This document shows positions 5,001-6,141 of a stretch of DNA of 6,141 nt, in pieces. Location: assembly GCA_009701105.1 (NCBI GenBank), contig WLKU01000084.1:1-6141 (forward strand), read 5' to 3'. Below the pieces are notes generated by a model that had not been told where the DNA came from, did not search any database, and worked only from the letters and a program-made list of their open reading frames with translations. A program made the translations under genes and the position numbers. This DNA comes from Actinomycetota bacterium. GTDB taxonomy: Bacteria > Actinomycetota > Acidimicrobiia > Acidimicrobiales > Ilumatobacteraceae. Within the stretch, counting starts at the first letter, position 1, and the number at the start of each line of letters is the position of its first letter.

Positions 5001-6141
5001 CGTTTGCCGAACCTGCCTTCGTTGCCGTAATAGTTACCGTGTTGCCATTTGTTGCACCGCTCACTGAAAGAGTCGGTGTGTTGTCCGATGTGATGTTGTC
5101 TGAACTAGAAGAACCGGTATCAGAGCCAGCGTCGACATCTGGCGTGCCAGGGGCGGCTGGCAAGTAGGTGAAGCCTCCGGCCAGTGTCGAAGCCTGAGTA
5201 TCACTATTTGTAACGACAACATCTTTGGCACCAGTGGTGCCCGCAGGAGTTGTGCACGTGATCGAATTTGACGAAACGACTACCACGCTGGTGCATGAGG
5301 AACCACCGATTGTGACCGTGGCACCCGATGCAAAACCAGTTCCCGTTATTGTGATTGACGTTCCACCACTGACAGTGCCAGATGAACTTGATACCGAACT
5401 AACTACAGGCGGCGTAGTGCTAATCGCGATTGCGTGTGCGCCGGCAATGTTGTTGGCACCACTTGGCAACGACGTTGATGTCATTGCATTACCTGCGGTG
5501 TCAGTCGGTGCACTCGTCAACACATAAGACGACACCGTCAAATCACTACTCGTATCACCAATGCCCACTGTGTACGTACCCGTCAGAGTGGTGCCCGAGG
5601 CTTTCGTTAAAACCACCGTGTCGCCGGTATCAAGCGTGACTGTAATTGACGCACCATCAGCCACCGTTTCACTCATCGTTGCTGTGATATTGATCGTCGT
5701 ACCAATCCCATAGGTTCCGTCAGCCTTCGTTGAAGAAAATGACGAAACGGTTGGCCGAGCTGTATCTATCGTCATGCTTATTGCCGACGAAGCAGCCGAC
5801 GTGACACCACTATTCGTCTGCGTTGAAGTAACCGACCATGTGCCATCGGCAAGCGTGCCCAAATCACAGCTCGACTGCGCAGTTGCAGTAAATGTGCACG
5901 TCACATTCGCCGAACCGGCCTTCGTAGCCGTCACCGTCACCGTGTTGCCGTTGGTTGCACTACCAACCGAAATAGTTGGCGTGTTGTCAGATGTGACACC
6001 GTCGCTATTCGACGAGCCGCTGTCAGATGCCGTTGCCACTGCAGGCGTTGCCGTGGCAGAAGGTGGTGCAATATATGTGAAACCGCCGCTCAATGTTGCC
6101 GCTTGCGTATCGGTATTAGTGACTACAACATCTTGTGCGCC
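2053..6141 (-). CDS. Giant Ig/TIG-repeat surface protein fused to a polytopic membrane domain (N-terminus outside window)
   Basis: The frame is open from the right edge (first complete codon 6139-6141) to the TAG at 2053-2055, giving 1362 visible residues. A TTG at 6091-6093 is only an internal codon: the residues before it (GAQDVVVTNTDTQAAT) continue the same TIG repeat that is complete downstream, so the true start and signal peptide lie beyond 6141. Domains from N to C: end of a TIG domain (6141-6073), Ig-like A1 (6072-5764), Ig-like B1 (5763-5419), TIG (5418-5164), Ig-like A2 (5163-4861), Ig-like B2 (4860-4516), SWM repeat (4515-4210), Thr-rich linker (4203-3844), a beta-rich region (3843-3340), one membrane helix (3291-3232), a charged loop, and about eleven membrane helices (3042-2056). 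The stalk should be outside the cell. Such repeats usually serve adhesion or surface display; the role of the membrane domain is unknown. No LPxTG sorting signal is present. The gene is convergent with the + strand genes, so its promoter is outside the window. Confidence 0.9.
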   Translation of the reverse strand, partial: GAQDVVVTNTDTQAATLSGGFTYIAPPSATATPAVATASDSGSSNSDGVTSDNTPTISVGSATNGNTVTVTATKAGSANVTCTFTATAQSSCDLGTLADGTWSVTSTQTNSGVTSAASSAISMTIDTARPTVSSFSSTKADGTYGIGTTINITATMSETVADGASITVTLDTGDTVVLTKASGTTLTGTYTVGIGDTSSDLTVSSYVLTSAPTDTAGNAMTSTSLPSGANNIAGAHAIAISTTPPVVSSVSSSSGTVSGGTSITITGTGFASGATVTIGGSSCTSVVVVSSNSITCTTPAGTTGAKDVVVTNSDTQASTLAGGFTYLPAAPGTPDVDAGSDTGSSSSDNITSDNTPTLSVSGATNGNTVTITATKAGSANVTCTFTATAQTSCNLGTLADGVWSITSKQTGGGVDSAISAAVSLTIDTTRPTVSSFSSTTANGKLGVGGTANITATMSEAVVDGASITVTLDTGDTVVLTKATSTTLTGTYTVGTGDNSADLTVSSYVLTSAPADTAGNAMTSTSVPTGANNIAGAQAIVIDTTAPTLSSAAANTAGTQVTLTFNESINSTTAVAGDFVVTVGITTLTVSAIAVSGSTVILTLGTPTNTGDAISVAYTAPSPNSATSNSAIQDTAGNDAISFTTTATVPSPTTTVPSPTTTVAPSGGGGSGEPEPTTTTTTTLPTPTITTTTTTTTIAPVATTTTTTTTTTTTTTIAPVATTTTTVVPRARKTTTTTATSPVTTAFTPLAPLLTVAPTTTVAAVDSGSPGSTALSVQFTEPNPRIPVIETEVVKIADGVGSVAGMAPDGWVKVEPVGASSVVLTTSDGLRIVIAALTNENKTVRLNSRGMVIVEHDDYITVAGGGLQPNSDASTWLFSTPKELGQLKVDANGEFTQRYQIGPDVHVGDHTAQVNGIAPDGTLRSVDVGVEVIAPPKVVGPYKPRSEPRKVIDLTVEAMVLLAALGAVASRKEERESGDLAEVSVNFRASNTDERSDTVHPPVLPMLDRLSYDMPTRVVRKSPMIARVFADGAYLRALLGWLWMAMPLLAVIVGVLAARNTNYEVVMPSLALMATLMVIGIFDSFAGFIAVAVFAVLANFHSAFNTTDSVRGILGIWVLAFAVSLAGSAMRPFRRLASGSLGVWQRATDFVLITLFGAWVAGAMFSALPALTGIRTVDADRIGVIRVVALLALAARYALENTARVLTPSRLTKIENQQLPEVPERQKLVSAMVRTCVFMFVAVVFIGNNWALWLGGLLYLAPKLIGLIEERFPDFKAMHRYLPRGIFKIVLMLFVAKWWGGLVADNVPNPDEMVQYGFVLLGIPGLVLTVFGWFGRSSKAWPSTLASKLLGIALLIIALVTIL
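2056..3291 (-). other. Polytopic membrane domain of the surface protein (about 12 helices)
   Basis: A first helix (LTVEAMVLLAALGAVAS, 3291-3232) is followed by SRKEERE, which fits the positive-inside rule with the stalk outside. A loop of about 60 charged residues then leads to about eleven further hydrophobic segments between 3042 and 2056. These include LRALLGWLWMAMPLLAVIVG, VLAFAVSLAGSAM, CVFMFVAVVFIGNNWALWLG, IFKIVLMLFVAKWWGG, FVLLGIPGLVLTVFGW and the terminal LLGIALLIIALVTIL. The protein ends inside or just after the last helix. I do not recognise a transporter or enzyme family; conserved-looking Trp and Arg/Lys at helix edges are the only notable residues. Confidence 0.75.
3340..3843 (-). 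other. Membrane-proximal extracellular beta-rich region of the surface protein
   Basis: About 168 residues between the Thr linker and the first membrane helix. The second half (3346-3567) shows a module I recognise from many actinobacterial secreted proteins: ITVAGGGLQPNSDASTWLFS, then ELGQLKVDANGEFTQRY, then DVHVGDHTAQVNGIAPDG and a closing DVGVEV. It reads as one Ig-like fold. The first half (VQFTEPNPRIPVIETEVV... to VIVEHDD) is not recognised and contains no Cys. Confidence 0.6.
3844..4203 (-). repeat. Thr/Pro-rich mucin-like linker
   Basis: About 120 residues dominated by Thr, with Pro, Val and Ala. It has uninterrupted Thr runs of 7, 8, 14 (3997-4038) and 5, a short Gly-rich GGGGSGEPEP hinge, and the phrase IAPVATTTTT twice at a 57-base spacing (the shared core is at 3986-3996 and 4043-4053). 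All four Thr codons are mixed within the runs. Such segments are typical wall-spanning, potentially O-glycosylated stalks in actinobacterial surface proteins; glycosylation here is inference. Confidence 0.85.
4160..4201 (-). repeat. Perfect 21-base tandem duplication encoding (VPSPTTT)2
   Basis: Bases 4160-4180 and 4181-4201 are identical over all 21 bases, including third codon positions, and a degenerate third start follows. Identity at silent sites suggests a recent in-frame slippage or duplication at the stalk edge of the linker. Confidence 0.85.
4210..4515 (-). other. SWM-type (SwmB/TIGR02059-like) repeat domain
   Basis: About 102 residues starting TTAPTLSSAAANTAGTQ. The order VTLTFNESIN, DFVVTVGITTLTVSAIAVSG, STVILTL, GDAISVAYTAP, then AIQDTAGNDAISF is the pattern of the SWM repeat. 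That repeat is known from SwmB, the giant swimming-motility protein of marine Synechococcus, and from many large bacterial surface proteins. Only one copy is visible, placed between the Ig stalk and the linker. Motility involvement should not be inferred from the domain alone. Confidence 0.75.
4516..5418 (-). repeat. Repeat cassette copy 2 (TIG-IgA-IgB), complete 903-base unit
   Basis: A complete 301-codon unit. The TIG domain (5418-5164) contains VSGGTSITITGTGF and ends GAKDVVVTNSDTQASTLAGG. Ig-like A2 (5163-4861) contains SDNTPTLSVSGATNGN and ends in SLTIDTTRP. Ig-like B2 (4860-4516) contains GASITVTLDTGDTVVLTKA and SAPADTAGNAM, the D-x-AGN signature of cadherin-like bacterial Ig repeats. 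Synonymous differences from copy 1 are numerous, so the duplication is not recent. Confidence 0.85.
5419..6141 (-). repeat. Repeat cassette copy 1 (TIG-IgA-IgB), truncated by the window edge
   Basis: Encodes the last strands of a TIG domain followed by Ig-like A1 and B1. It aligns with the cassette at 4516-5418 at a constant 903-base offset through B and most of A. The offset becomes 909 upstream, because the linker after GGFTY is two codons longer here. Protein identity to copy 2 is about 80% by eye. Because a partial TIG sits at the edge, at least one complete cassette is present and more may lie outside. Confidence 0.85.

Noticed and set aside
3587..5527. Series of long + strand open frames opposite the surface-protein gene, including one with long Val runs
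   Set aside because: They share one antisense frame and are a by-product of the coding strand's composition: Thr codons read as Val (GTN) one base out of register. The real domains are all on the - strand.
6091..6093. TTG as the start codon of the surface-protein gene
   Set aside because: The frame is open to the right edge and the 16 upstream codons encode recognisable TIG-repeat sequence matching the complete copy, so this is internal.
4516..6141. CRISPR-like or mobile-element repeats
   Set aside because: The repeats are a 903-base in-frame protein-domain duplication without spacers, terminal inverted repeats or a transposase.

Overview
The window looks like chromosomal DNA of an actinobacterium, most likely of the class Acidimicrobiia. 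The left edge carries part of a trio of uncharacterised genes that is close to an actinobacterial signature: a DUF3090 (TIGR03847) protein followed by a SCO1664-family (TIGR03843) kinase-like protein. By eye the base composition is moderate rather than very GC-rich. Together with the Thr-rich, Ig-repeat surface protein this would suit a freshwater or marine acIV/CL500-29-type lineage. That placement is an inference, not a measurement.

Left part (1-2043, + strand): the 3' end of the DUF3090 gene, the complete SCO1664-family gene and a 334-residue gene of unknown function overlap one another and look like one translationally coupled transcript. A good TTGACA promoter sits on the stop codon of the third gene. 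It appears to drive, possibly as a leaderless mRNA, a 79-residue protein with a heptad coiled coil and one C-terminal membrane helix.

Right part (2053-6141, - strand): one very large open frame, converging on the small gene with only 9 bases between the stop codons. It enters the window already open at 6141, so its true start lies outside. The 1362 visible codons encode, from N to C: the end of a TIG domain, two Ig-like domains, a complete TIG domain, two more Ig-like domains, an SWM-type repeat, a Thr-rich mucin-like linker, a further beta-rich domain, one membrane helix, a short charged loop and about eleven more membrane helices. The TIG-Ig-Ig block repeats with a 903-base period. This reads as a giant cell-surface protein whose repetitive stalk is fused to a polytopic membrane domain, instead of ending in a sortase signal or a single anchor.

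There is no RNA gene, CRISPR array, insertion sequence or prophage signal that I can support, and no gene-free stretch longer than about 35 bases. The most noteworthy items are the stalk/polytopic-membrane fusion, the unrecognised 334-residue gene in the conserved trio neighbourhood, and the promoter for the coiled-coil gene.
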